Assembly (NCBI RefSeq): GCF_014281125.1
Contig: NZ_JACOEA010000002.1
Span: 186,001-250,000 of the forward strand
Reading direction: 5' to 3'
Origin: Lawsonibacter celer
GTDB lineage: Bacteria > Bacillota > Clostridia > Oscillospirales > Oscillospiraceae
DNA: 64,000 bases
Both the position numbers and the translations under genes were made by a program. Of the stretch, positions 16,811 through 24,768 are shown piece by piece. The notes beneath the pieces were generated by a model. It did not search any database and was not told the DNA's origin. It saw nothing but the letters and a program-made list of their open reading frames with translations. Within the stretch, counting starts at the first letter, position 1; every line of letters starts with the position of its first letter.

Positions 16811-18130
16811 ATGATGAAGCATTCAGTGGTATTGGACGAACAGCGCTGCCGGGGCTGTACCTCCTGTATCAAGAGCTGTCCCACCGAGGCGATCCGTGTG
16901 CGGGGAAGAAAAGCCACGATTTTGGCTGACCGGTGTATCGACTGTGGCCGCTGCATCCACATCTGCCCCCATAAGGCCATCCGTTCTGTAGGCGACAATC
17001 TCAGCCGACTGCAAGACTTTTCCTACTGCATCGCATTGCCCGAGCCCGCGCTCTATGGGCAGTTTCACCGGCTGGATGACGTGGATATTATTCTCAACGC
17101 GCTGCTGAAAATCGGTTTTGACAAGGTCTGGGAGGTGGCCAAGGCCTCCGAGCTGCTGGCCGATCGCGCACGGCAGGAGATGAAGCACGGCGGGCACGGC
17201 GCACGACCGCAGATTTCCTCCGCCTGCCCCACGGTCCTGCGCCTGATCCGCATGCGCTTTCCCAAGCTGATCGACCATGTGGCGCCTACGATTCTGCCCA
17301 TGGAGTTGGCCGCGATTCTGGCCCGCCGCGAGGCGGTGGCGGAGACCGGACTGGCCCCGGAGAAGATCGGGGTCTTTGCAATTGTGCCCTGTTCCTCCAA
17401 GGTAACCGCCGCCACCACGCCGGAGGGGCTGCAGAAGCCCGTCCTGGACGGCGCCTTTGCGATCCGGGACATCTATCTGCGCCTGCTCTCTCCTATGAAA
17501 GATATCACCGACCCGGAGGCGCTGTCCACCGCCGGCATTTTGGGCATCGGCACCGCCGCCAGCGGCGGGGAGGGCACCGCCCGGCTGGGGGGACGCTGCG
17601 TCTCAGTGGATGGAATCAGCAATGTGATTCAGGTACTGGAGGCCCTGGAGGACGGCCGTCTGGACGAGGCGGATTTCGTCGAGCTCTTTGCCTGTACCCA
17701 GGGGTGTCTGGGCGGCTGCTTCAATGTGGAAAATCCCTATGCCGCCCGCATGCAGATCAAGGATTTGATGAAGGGGCTGCCCGTCTCCCGCAACCGCTGC
17801 CGGGAGGGGGACCAGGCCCTGATGCTGCGCGACAAGGAACTGCAGTATCTGCCCTCTTTCCTGCTGGATCAGGACCGGGAGCAGGCTATGGCCAAGCAAC
17901 TGAAAATTCAGGAATTGGAGGCCCACTTGCCGGGGCTTCACTGCGGCTCCTGCGGAGCTCCCTCCTGCCACGCCTTCGCCGAGGACGTGGTAATGGGCCG
18001 CGCCTCAGAGGGTGACTGCATCTTTAAGGTGCGTGCCAAGATGCGCTCCATTGCGGCTGAAGGGGATCCGGACTCCTATCTGCCCGCGCCGTTCCGGCAC
18101 CGCGCCGACGATACCGTACATAAAGGGTGA
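16811..18130 (+). CDS. [FeFe]-hydrogenase-like iron-sulfur protein, probably sensory
   Basis: A 439-residue protein. An N-terminal bacterial ferredoxin domain binds two 4Fe-4S clusters (CRGCTSCIKSCP at 13-23; CIDCGRCIHICP at 42-52). A hydrogenase large-subunit-like domain keeps the cluster cysteines C139 (SSACPTV), C194 (IVPCSSK) and C295/C299 (FACTQGC). The usual TSCCP is SSACP, so the proton-relay cysteine is alanine, and MPC is VPC. The C-terminus has another Fe-S motif with C378, C381, C386 and C403. This resembles sensory hydrogenases rather than a fast enzyme, although no PAS domain is present. AAGGAG lies 12 bases before the start at 16811. Confidence 0.85.
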   Translation: MMKHSVVLDEQRCRGCTSCIKSCPTEAIRVRGRKATILADRCIDCGRCIHICPHKAIRSVGDNLSRLQDFSYCIALPEPALYGQFHRLDDVDIILNALLKIGFDKVWEVAKASELLADRARQEMKHGGHGARPQISSACPTVLRLIRMRFPKLIDHVAPTILPMELAAILARREAVAETGLAPEKIGVFAIVPCSSKVTAATTPEGLQKPVLDGAFAIRDIYLRLLSPMKDITDPEALSTAGILGIGTAASGGEGTARLGGRCVSVDGISNVIQVLEALEDGRLDEADFVELFACTQGCLGGCFNVENPYAARMQIKDLMKGLPVSRNRCREGDQALMLRDKELQYLPSFLLDQDREQAMAKQLKIQELEAHLPGLHCGSCGAPSCHAFAEDVVMGRASEGDCIFKVRAKMRSIAAEGDPDSYLPAPFRHRADDTVHKG

Positions 18131-18152
18131 ACCCGCAGGTTCACCCTTTTTA
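18122..18152 (+). terminator. Terminator overlapping the hydrogenase-like gene end
   Basis: AAAGGGTGAACC / GGTTCACCCTTT hairpin with a CGCA loop and T-run. The stop codon at 18128-18130 lies inside the left arm. It separates this gene from the next DRTGG-like gene. Confidence 0.85.
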
Positions 18153-18187
18153 TAGTTAGTATTCCCATGGATTTGGAGGTATTTCGA

Positions 18188-18517
18188 ATGACTGTACAGG
18201 AACTCACCCACGCCCTTTCTTTGAATCCCTTCCATCTCTCCGCGCCGGCGGCGGAGGTGACGGGCGGCTATGCCGGTGATCTCCTCTCCTGGGTGATGGG
18301 CCGCGCCCGGGAGGGAAACGCATGGCTCACCATCATGTCCAACCAAAATGTGGCCGCCGTTGCGCTGATGGCAGGCACGGCCTGCGTGATTCTGACCGAA
18401 GGGGTGGAGCCCGATCCCGCTCTGCTTCAGCGCGCCCGGGAAAAGGGCGTCAATCTGCTGGGTGCAACGGAGAGCACCTTCGCGGTTGCCGCAGCCTTGA
18501 GCCGCCTGCTGAAATAA
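18188..18517 (+). CDS. Second small DRTGG-like protein
   Basis: A 109-residue protein resembling the DRTGG fold of the gene at 15998: VTGGYAGDLLSWVMGRA, then LTIMSNQNVAAVALMAGTACVILTEG, then VNLLGATESTFAVAAALSRLL. The same short family is often found next to hydrogenase-associated regulators in Clostridia. The start at 18188 is set by GGAGGT eight bases upstream; an in-frame ATG at 18167 has no such site. It follows a terminator, so it needs readthrough or its own promoter, which I do not see clearly. Ligand unknown. Confidence 0.75.
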   Translation: MTVQELTHALSLNPFHLSAPAAEVTGGYAGDLLSWVMGRAREGNAWLTIMSNQNVAAVALMAGTACVILTEGVEPDPALLQRAREKGVNLLGATESTFAVAAALSRLLK

Positions 18518-18550
18518 CTGGTTTTCTGGTCTGCATCTATCGCCTGATTC

Positions 18551-18582
18551 GTCTCCCCGCTCGGCTTTTGCCGGGCGGGGAC
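18551..18582 (+). terminator. GC-rich hairpin, possible terminator
   Basis: TCCCCGC-CGGC / GCCG-GCGGGGA arms with a TTTT loop, followed by CCCTGTTT. The remaining bases to 18720 hold further GC-rich self-complementary stretches and no gene. Confidence 0.5.
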
Positions 18583-18720
18583 CCTGTTTCCTCGCTTTAT
18601 TCCGGCGGGAGCACCCTCCCCGTCGGACCTCAAGGTCCCGGCACACCGCCTGCTCCGCGCTTCTCTGTGCTTCCGGGCGGCGGGCAGGGCCGCCCATGTG
18701 TAACGGGAGGTATTTTCTCG

Positions 18721-19440
18721 ATGAAACTCTTTTATGACCTTCACCTGCACTCCTGCCTGTCGCCCTGTGGGGATGAGGATATGACACCTGCCAATTTAAC
18801 CGCCATGTGCGCGCTGGCCGGATTAAATGTGGTCGCCCTCACCGACCACAATACCACCGGCAACTGCGCGGCGTTCTGCAAAGCGGCCGAGCGCAACGGG
18901 CTTCTGGCCCTGCCCGGCATGGAGCTGTGCACCCGCGAGGAGGTCCACGTCATCTGTCTCTTCCCCTCACTCCTATCGGCAGAGCGTTTCGGTGCCTATG
19001 TGTCCCGGCGCCTCTCCCCCATTCCCAATAACCCCGACCTGTTCGGGCGGCAGATCTATATGGACGACATGGACGGCATACTGGGCGAGGAATCCAGGCT
19101 TCTGGCCGGCTGCGCGGATATCAGCGTCGACCATGTCTGCGCGCTGGTAAGCAGCTTCGGCGGGTTGGCCTACCCCGCCCATATCGACCGCCCTTCCTTT
19201 TCCCTGATCGCCACACTCGGTTTTTGGAATCCCGACCTAGGGTTTCCTCTGGCTGAGCTCTCCCGCCATTGTCCTCCCGGCTTTCTTCATCGTCCCGATC
19301 TGCACGGTCTGCGCTTTATTACCGGCTCGGACGCCCACTATCTGGACCAGGTGGCCGACGCCGCCCATTGGATGGAGCCGCCCGATCGCACCCCGGCCGC
19401 CGTGCTGCATTGGTTAAGTAAGCCTGTGCAAACATCTTGA
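18721..19440 (+). CDS. PHP-domain metal-dependent phosphoesterase
   Basis: A 239-residue PHP protein. Metal ligands are visible in FYDLHLHSCLSPCGDED (HxH), VALTDHNTTGN, PGMELCTREEVHVICLF, LAYPAHIDR and FITGSDAHYL. The family hydrolyses phosphate esters such as histidinol phosphate, nucleotides or 3',5'-bisphosphates. This short form lacks polymerase or other domains. GGGAGGT lies ten bases before the ATG. PHP genes are frequent neighbours of clostridial hydrogenase operons, and here the strong promoter of the hydrogenase operon overlaps its stop codon. Substrate is unknown; a link to sensing is inferred only from position. Confidence 0.88.
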   Translation: MKLFYDLHLHSCLSPCGDEDMTPANLTAMCALAGLNVVALTDHNTTGNCAAFCKAAERNGLLALPGMELCTREEVHVICLFPSLLSAERFGAYVSRRLSPIPNNPDLFGRQIYMDDMDGILGEESRLLAGCADISVDHVCALVSSFGGLAYPAHIDRPSFSLIATLGFWNPDLGFPLAELSRHCPPGFLHRPDLHGLRFITGSDAHYLDQVADAAHWMEPPDRTPAAVLHWLSKPVQTS

Positions 19441-19465
19441 CATCTCTTGAAACTTTCGTTATACT
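19437..19465 (+). promoter_or_regulatory. Promoter P1 of the hydrogenase operon
   Basis: Perfect TTGACA, 17-base spacer, TATACT. It overlaps the stop codon of the PHP gene. The expected start near 19472 abuts the Rex-type operator. Confidence 0.75.
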
Positions 19466-19472
19466 ATTTGTA

Positions 19473-19490
19473 TTGATAAAAAATTAACAA
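19473..19490 (+). promoter_or_regulatory. Rex-type redox operator
   Basis: TTGATAAAAAATTAACAA matches the clostridial Rex consensus TTGTTAA-N4-TTAACAA at 13 of the 14 defined positions. It lies at the predicted +1 of P1, where bound Rex would block transcription when NADH/NAD+ is low. Rex control of hydrogenase genes is established in Clostridia. Confidence 0.7.
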
Positions 19491-19551
19491 TTACATTCCC
19501 TCGGTCTTTTAGGCGAACTGGTAAGTTTTTTATTTGTAATCTCAGGCAGTC

Positions 19552-19579
19552 TTTACATTCGTCCCAAAGGTGTTATAAT
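19552..19579 (+). promoter_or_regulatory. Second promoter P2 of the hydrogenase operon
   Basis: TTTACA, 16-base spacer, TATAAT; start near 19586, downstream of the Rex-type site, so it could give basal expression or be blocked indirectly. Confidence 0.6.
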
Positions 19580-19663
19580 GTGTTTTCAATGGGCTAAACT
19601 CCCGGTTTTAATCTCATTATTTTATTTTTTGAACTCATTATTCAGAAGGGAAGGAACAACAAC

Positions 19664-20158
19664 ATGCCGAACTGCAAAACCGTAGTCCCCTACCGCGGGA
19701 CACCCGAGCAGGAGGAGCGCCTGCGTCAGGTCATAGCGGAGCACAAGGGGCAGCCCGGCGCCACCATGCCGGTCCTCCAGGCCGCGCAGGATATTTTCGG
19801 ATACCTGCCCGAGGAGGTCCAGATCATTGTGGCAGAGGGGCTGGGAATCCCCCTGTCCGAGGTGTATGGAGTCGCCTCGTTCTACGCTCAGTTTACTATG
19901 AACCCAAAGGGGAAGTACCAGATTTCCGTCTGCCTGGGCACCGCCTGCTATGTCAAGGGCGCGGCCGCCATCCTCAACGCTGTGGAGCAGAAGCTGGGTA
20001 TCGTCCCCGGCTCCATTACGCCGGACGGGAAATTTTCTCTGGACTCCTGCCGCTGTGTAGGCGCCTGCGGTCTTGCACCGGTTATGATGATCAACTCTGA
20101 CGTATACGGCCGCCTTACCCCCGACCAGGTGGGCGCGATCCTGGACAACTATAAATGA
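19664..20158 (+). CDS. hndA: NADH-linked hydrogenase subunit, NuoE-like [2Fe-2S] protein
   Basis: A 164-residue thioredoxin-fold ferredoxin homologous to NuoE and HndA. The [2Fe-2S] ligands are C90, C95, C131 and C135 in CLGTAC and CRCVGAC. A helical N-terminal part (PVLQAAQDIFGYLPEEVQ) is typical. It passes electrons between the flavin subunit and the rest of the complex. It is the first gene of the operon hndA-ATPase-hndB-hndC-hndD behind a Rex-type operator. The start follows AAGGGAAGG. Its stop overlaps the ATPase gene (ATGA), so the two are coupled. Confidence 0.94.
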   Translation: MPNCKTVVPYRGTPEQEERLRQVIAEHKGQPGATMPVLQAAQDIFGYLPEEVQIIVAEGLGIPLSEVYGVASFYAQFTMNPKGKYQISVCLGTACYVKGAAAILNAVEQKLGIVPGSITPDGKFSLDSCRCVGACGLAPVMMINSDVYGRLTPDQVGAILDNYK

Positions 20159-20703
20159 AAGAGCTCTCTCTCCATGCACTGGATATCATCCAAAACTCCA
20201 TCGCCGCCAAGGCTACCCGCCTGGATCTGCTGCTGGAGGAATCCGGCCCAATCCTGACTCTGACCCTGACAGACAACGGCTGCGGGATGTCTCCGGAGCT
20301 GCTTGCCCGGGCCGGCGATCCGTTTACCACGACCCGTACCACGCGAAAAATGGGTCTGGGCCTTCCGCTGCTGCGCCTGTCGGCGGAGATGACCGGTGGG
20401 AGCCTGAGCATTGACAGTCGGGAGGGCATTGGCACCAGAGTCACCGCCGCATTCCGCAGCGATCACATTGACTGTCTGCCCTTGGGCGACATGGCCGCCA
20501 CGCTGGCCCTGACCATCCAGGGTGCGCCCGAAGTGGATCTGCTGTACATCCACCGAAAGGATGGAAGGGAATTCCGCCTGGATACCCGCCAGCTGCGCAG
20601 GGAATTGGGGGCTGAGGTCTCTCTGGCGGAGCCCGAGGTGATTCTCTGGATTCAGGATTATATCCGGGAGCAGGAGGAGGCACTCAGCGCTTCTTCAATT
20701 TGA
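20155..20703 (+). CDS. GHKL ATPase embedded in the hydrogenase operon
   Basis: A 182-residue protein. It opens with MKELSLHALDIIQNSIAAKA, an N-box-like start, followed by G1 LTDNGCGMSPELL, the lid FTTTRTTRKMGLGLPLLRLS (G2) and a C-terminal extension of about 85 residues without ATPase motifs. It resembles histidine-kinase or MutL-type ATPase domains but has no dimerisation/phospho-acceptor or sensor domain. It is translationally coupled to hndA and lies 51 bases before hndB. Homologues sit in the same place in other clostridial hydrogenase operons, to my knowledge without a known function. Maturation or regulation are possible roles. Confidence 0.85.
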   Translation: MKELSLHALDIIQNSIAAKATRLDLLLEESGPILTLTLTDNGCGMSPELLARAGDPFTTTRTTRKMGLGLPLLRLSAEMTGGSLSIDSREGIGTRVTAAFRSDHIDCLPLGDMAATLALTIQGAPEVDLLYIHRKDGREFRLDTRQLRRELGAEVSLAEPEVILWIQDYIREQEEALSASSI

Positions 20704-20754
20704 CAGGAAGGGCCGGAGAGGAGCCCTTGAACGAAACAGATAGGGGATGAAATC

Positions 20755-21123
20755 GTGAAAAGTCTTGCAGATCTTCAGGCCATCCGGGATCGGATGCAAA
20801 AGCAGATCAACCTGCGCGACACTTCGGACGACCATATCCGCGTGGTAGTCGGCATGGCCACTTGCGGCATCGCGGCGGGAGCGCGTCCTGTGCTCAACGC
20901 TTTTTTGGAAGAAGTGGACAAGCGCCAGCTGAAAAATGTCTCCATCACTCAGACCGGGTGTATCGGCGTGTGCCGTCTGGAGCCCATTGTGGAAGTCTAT
21001 GTTCCCGGTCAGGAAAAGGTTACTTACGTGAAAATGACCCCCGACAAGGTGCCCACGATTGTCAGCGAGCACTTGGTCAACGGGCATGTGGTCGCCGAAT
21101 ATACCATCGGCGCGGCGGAATAA
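20755..21123 (+). CDS. hndB: Hydrogenase [2Fe-2S] subunit HndB
   Basis: A 122-residue ferredoxin of the thioredoxin-like [2Fe-2S] family. Candidate ligands are C37 (MATCGIAAGA), C69 and C73 (QTGCIGVC). HndB-type subunits occur in four-subunit NAD(P)-linked hydrogenases next to the NuoE-, NuoF- and hydrogenase-type subunits, as here. It starts with GTG at 20755 after AGGGGATGAAATC. Only three of the usual four cysteines stand out, so the fourth ligand is uncertain. It ends 13 bases before hndC. Confidence 0.9.
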   Translation: MKSLADLQAIRDRMQKQINLRDTSDDHIRVVVGMATCGIAAGARPVLNAFLEEVDKRQLKNVSITQTGCIGVCRLEPIVEVYVPGQEKVTYVKMTPDKVPTIVSEHLVNGHVVAEYTIGAAE

Positions 21124-21136
21124 GGGGGGCAGCGGA

Positions 21137-22939
21137 ATGAGTCATATTCGTTCTCACATCCTGGTCTGCACCGGCACCGGCTGCTCTTCCTCGGACAGCC
21201 CCAAAATCATTGCGGAATTCGAAAAGCAGCTGGCCGAGCAGGGGATGGATCAAGAGGCCAAGGTCATCAAAACCGGCTGCTTCGGTCTGTGCGCCATGGG
21301 GCCCATTGTCACCGTCTATCCCGAGGGCGCCTGTTATACCCATGTGATGGTGGACGACGTGGCGGAGATTGTCTCTGAGCATATTGTCAAGGGCCGTATC
21401 GTCAAGCGCCTGCTCCACAAGGGGGACGAGGGGGAAGCCCCTGCCACCTCCCTGGTGGACACCCAATTCTACCGCCACCAGCAGCGCATTGCCCTGCGCA
21501 ACTGCGGCATCATCAATCCCGAGAGCATTGACGAGTACATCGCTGTGGATGGCTATACCGCCCTGGGGAAAATCCTCACGGAACAGGTTCCCCCTCAGAA
21601 GGTCATTGACGACATCAAGGCCTCCGGCCTGCGGGGCCGCGGCGGCGCGGGCTTCTCTACGGGCATGAAGTGGCAGTTTACCGCCGACGCTGTCAGCGAG
21701 GATGGCGTCAAATTCGTCTGCTGCAACGCCGACGAGGGCGACCCCGGCGCGTTTATGGACCGCTCCGTGCTGGAGGGCGACCCCTTCAGCGTGATCGAGG
21801 CTATGACCATCGCCGGCTATGCCATCGGCGCCCATCAAGGCTACATCTATGTCCGTGCCGAGTATCCCATCGCGGTCAAGCGCCTGGAGATTGCCATTGC
21901 ACAGGCCAAGGAGTACGGTCTGCTGGGCAAAAACATCTTTGAGTCCGGCTTTGATTTTGAGCTGGAGCTCCGCCTGGGCGCCGGCGCCTTCGTCTGCGGC
22001 GAGGAGACCGCTCTGATGATCTCCATTGAGGGCAAGCGGGGTGAACCCCGGCCCCGTCCCCCCTTCCCGGCCAACAAGGGCCTGTTCCAGCGGCCCACCC
22101 TGCTCAACAATGTGGAGACCTACGCCAACATCACCTGGATCCTCAACCACGGCCCCGAGGCGTTCGCCGCCATCGGCACCGAGAAGTCCAAGGGCACCAA
22201 GGTCTTTGCCCTGGGCGGCAAGATCACCAACACCGGCCTGGTGGAGATTCCCATGGGCACCCCCCTGCGCACCATTATCGAGGACATTGGCGGCGGCGTG
22301 CCCAACGGCAAAAAGTTCAAGGCCGCCCAGACCGGCGGTCCCTCCGGCGGCTGCATCCCCGCTGAACTGATCGACACTCCCATCGACTATGAGCACCTGG
22401 CGGAGATCGGCTCCATGATGGGCTCCGGCGGCCTCATTGTCATGGACGAGGACAACTGCATGGTGGACATTGCCAAGTTCTTCCTGGAGTTTATTGTGGA
22501 CGAGTCTTGCGGCAAGTGCACCCCCTGCCGCATCGGCACCAAAAGGCTGCTGGACCTGCTGACCAAGATCACCGAGGGAGACGGCACCCTGGAGGATCTG
22601 GACACCATTGAGGAGTTGTGCAACCACATCAAGTCCAGCGCCCTGTGCGGCCTGGGCCAGACGGCCCCCAACCCGGTGCTCTCCACCCTGCACCATTTCC
22701 GCGACGAGTACATTGCCCATGTAGTAGACAAGCGCTGTCCCGCCGGCGTGTGCAAGGCCCTGATTCAGTTCACGGTCGACCCGACCAAGTGCAAGGGCTG
22801 CACCCGCTGCACCCGCAGCTGTCCCACCGGGGCCATCTCCGGCACGATCAAGTCGCCCCACGTTATTGACCATTCCAAATGCATCAAGTGCGGCGTGTGT
22901 ATGGATGTGTGCCGCTTTGGCGCGGTTATCAAAGAGTAA
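21137..22939 (+). CDS. hndC: Hydrogenase flavin subunit, NuoF-like
   Basis: A 600-residue electron-input subunit. An N-terminal thioredoxin-like [2Fe-2S] domain (VCTGTGCSSSD onwards) is followed by the NuoF core with NADH/FMN motifs GLRGRGGAGFSTGMKW and CNADEGDPGAFMDR. A 4Fe-4S site is ESCGKCTPCRIGTKR. The C-terminus is a ferredoxin domain with two 4Fe-4S clusters (CKGCTRCTRSCP; CIKCGVCMDVC). This layout matches HydB/HndC of electron-bifurcating hydrogenases, which couple NADH and reduced ferredoxin oxidation to H2 evolution. The start at 21137 follows AAGGGGGG; an earlier in-frame start overlaps hndB. Confidence 0.96.
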   Translation: MSHIRSHILVCTGTGCSSSDSPKIIAEFEKQLAEQGMDQEAKVIKTGCFGLCAMGPIVTVYPEGACYTHVMVDDVAEIVSEHIVKGRIVKRLLHKGDEGEAPATSLVDTQFYRHQQRIALRNCGIINPESIDEYIAVDGYTALGKILTEQVPPQKVIDDIKASGLRGRGGAGFSTGMKWQFTADAVSEDGVKFVCCNADEGDPGAFMDRSVLEGDPFSVIEAMTIAGYAIGAHQGYIYVRAEYPIAVKRLEIAIAQAKEYGLLGKNIFESGFDFELELRLGAGAFVCGEETALMISIEGKRGEPRPRPPFPANKGLFQRPTLLNNVETYANITWILNHGPEAFAAIGTEKSKGTKVFALGGKITNTGLVEIPMGTPLRTIIEDIGGGVPNGKKFKAAQTGGPSGGCIPAELIDTPIDYEHLAEIGSMMGSGGLIVMDEDNCMVDIAKFFLEFIVDESCGKCTPCRIGTKRLLDLLTKITEGDGTLEDLDTIEELCNHIKSSALCGLGQTAPNPVLSTLHHFRDEYIAHVVDKRCPAGVCKALIQFTVDPTKCKGCTRCTRSCPTGAISGTIKSPHVIDHSKCIKCGVCMDVCRFGAVIKE

Positions 22940-22953
22940 GCGGAGGGACGGAC

Positions 22954-24708
22954 ATGGAAACGAAAATGGTAACACTGAAAATCAACGACATCTCTGTCAC
23001 GGTCCCGGAGGGCACCACGGTGCTGGAAGCCGCCCGCTCCGCCGGCTTCAACATCCCCTCCCTATGCTTTCTCAAGGACATCAACGAGATCGGCGCCTGC
23101 CGCATCTGCGTGGTGGAGGTCAAGGGGGCCAGGAGCCTGGTGGCCTCCTGCGTATACCCGGTCAGCGAGGGCATGGAGGTATACACCAACACCGAGAAGG
23201 TGCAGCACTCCCGCCGCCTTACCCTGGAGCTGATCCTGTCCAACCACCGGATGGACTGCCTCACCTGTTCTCGCAGTGCCCACTGCGAGCTGCTTCAGCT
23301 GGCCGGCGACCTGGGCATCGATGCGGTGCGCTATGTGCCGGACAACCTGATGCCCCGCATTGAGGACTCCGCGCCCCATCTGGTGCGCGACAACTCCAAG
23401 TGCGTGCTCTGCCGCCGCTGCACCGCCGTGTGCCGCAAAACCCAGGAGGTAGGCGTCATCGGCCCCAACGACCGGGGCTTCGCCACCCACATCGGCAGCG
23501 CCTTTGACCGGGACTTGAACGAGGTGGACTGCGTATCCTGCGGGCAGTGCATCGTGGCCTGCCCCACCGGTGCCCTGGCGGAGAAGGACGACACCGACAA
23601 GGTCTGGGCCGCCCTGGCCGACCCCACCAAGCACGTGGTGGTGGGTCCCGCGCCCTCCATCCGGGTCACCTTGGGCGAGTGCTTTGGCATGCCCATCGGC
23701 ACCAATGTGGAGGGCAAAATGGTCACCGCCCTGCGCCGTCTGGGCTTTGACAAGGTGTTCGACGTGGACACCGCCGCCGACTTCACCATTATTGAGGAGG
23801 GCACGGAGTTCCTCCACCGACTGCAGAACGGCGGCGCGCTGCCCCTGATCACCTCCTGCTCCCCCGGCTGGATCCGCTATCTGGAGCAGCACGCCCAGGA
23901 CATGATCCCCAATGTGTCCAGCTGCAAATCCCCTCAGCAGATGTTCGGCAGCCTGGTCAAGACCTACTATGCCGAAAAAATGGGCATTGATCCCCAGGAT
24001 ATTGTTGTGGTGTCCATCATGCCCTGCACCGCCAAGAAGTACGAGGTGCGCCGTGAGGAGCAGCGGCTTCCCAACGGCTGCATGCCCGTGGATGTGTCCC
24101 TCACCACCCGGGAGCTGGGCCGCATGATCACCAAATCCGGCTTCCTGTTCGACCACCTGCCCGACGGGGAATTTGACGAGATGCTGGGCGTCTCCACCGG
24201 CGCGTCCGTCATCTTCGGCGCCACCGGCGGCGTCATGGAGGCCGCTCTGCGCACCGTGGTGGAGAAGATCACCGGCGCGGGCATGGCCCCCCTGGAGTAT
24301 CGGGAGGTCCGGGGCATGAGCGGGGTGAAGGAGGCCAGCTATGAGCTACCCGGCAGGACGGTAAGGGTGTGCGTGGCCTCCGGCCTGCACAACGCCAAGC
24401 TGGTGCTGGACGGCGTGCGCAATGGCAGCCTGCACTACGACTTCATTGAGTTTATGGCCTGCCCAGGCGGCTGCATCAACGGCGGCGGCCAGCCCATCCA
24501 GCATGCGGACGTGCGCAACTTTACCGATATTAAGACCCTGCGCGCCGCGGCCCTGTACCAGCAGGACGAGGGGATGACCTTCCGCCGCAGCCACGAAAAT
24601 CCGGTGGTGCAGGAGGTCTATCAATCGTACCTGGGCGAAGCTGGCGGTCACAAGGCCCATGCACTCCTCCACTGCTCCTATATCAAGCAGAAAAAATACC
24701 GCACCTGA
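22954..24708 (+). CDS. hndD: [FeFe] hydrogenase catalytic subunit
   Basis: A 584-residue iron hydrogenase. An N-terminal [2Fe-2S] domain (CRICVVEVKG) precedes a His/Cys3 4Fe-4S site (HRMDCLTCSRSAHCELLQ) and two 4Fe-4S clusters (CVLCRRCTAVC; CVSCGQCIVACP). The H-cluster domain has L1 TSCSPGW, L2 IMPCTAKKYE and L3 FMACPGGCINGGGQP. It reduces protons to H2. L1 reads TSCSP rather than TSCCP. A C-terminal small-subunit-like segment (VVQEVYQSYLGE) is present. The start is set by CGGAGGG. It is the last gene of the operon, followed by a strong terminator. Confidence 0.97.
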   Translation: METKMVTLKINDISVTVPEGTTVLEAARSAGFNIPSLCFLKDINEIGACRICVVEVKGARSLVASCVYPVSEGMEVYTNTEKVQHSRRLTLELILSNHRMDCLTCSRSAHCELLQLAGDLGIDAVRYVPDNLMPRIEDSAPHLVRDNSKCVLCRRCTAVCRKTQEVGVIGPNDRGFATHIGSAFDRDLNEVDCVSCGQCIVACPTGALAEKDDTDKVWAALADPTKHVVVGPAPSIRVTLGECFGMPIGTNVEGKMVTALRRLGFDKVFDVDTAADFTIIEEGTEFLHRLQNGGALPLITSCSPGWIRYLEQHAQDMIPNVSSCKSPQQMFGSLVKTYYAEKMGIDPQDIVVVSIMPCTAKKYEVRREEQRLPNGCMPVDVSLTTRELGRMITKSGFLFDHLPDGEFDEMLGVSTGASVIFGATGGVMEAALRTVVEKITGAGMAPLEYREVRGMSGVKEASYELPGRTVRVCVASGLHNAKLVLDGVRNGSLHYDFIEFMACPGGCINGGGQPIQHADVRNFTDIKTLRAAALYQQDEGMTFRRSHENPVVQEVYQSYLGEAGGHKAHALLHCSYIKQKKYRT

Positions 24709-24714
24709 ACATCA

Positions 24715-24753
24715 GGCAGGCCGGGCGCCATAGTGCCCGGCCTGCCCCTTTAT
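24715..24753 (+). terminator. Terminator of the hydrogenase operon
   Basis: GGCAGGCCGGGC/GCCCGGCCTGCC hairpin with an eight-base loop, followed by CCTTTAT. Confidence 0.85.
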
Positions 24754-24768
24754 AAAGGGGGGTTCCCT

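Noticed and set aside
18540..18720. A third copy of the gene-tail duplication pattern
   Set aside because: The spacer is GC-rich and hairpin-rich and similar in size, but no repeat of the upstream gene end could be found in it.
19441..19663. A possible tRNA or riboswitch in the long AT-rich leader of the hydrogenase operon
   Set aside because: No cloverleaf or known aptamer could be folded by eye; two promoters and a Rex-type site explain the region.
21077..22975. A 632-codon open frame on the minus strand opposite hndC
   Set aside because: It is antisense to a gene with complete family motifs; long antisense frames are common here because third codon positions are almost all G or C. The low-complexity Gly/Ala/His/Val/Leu composition is typical of such shadows.
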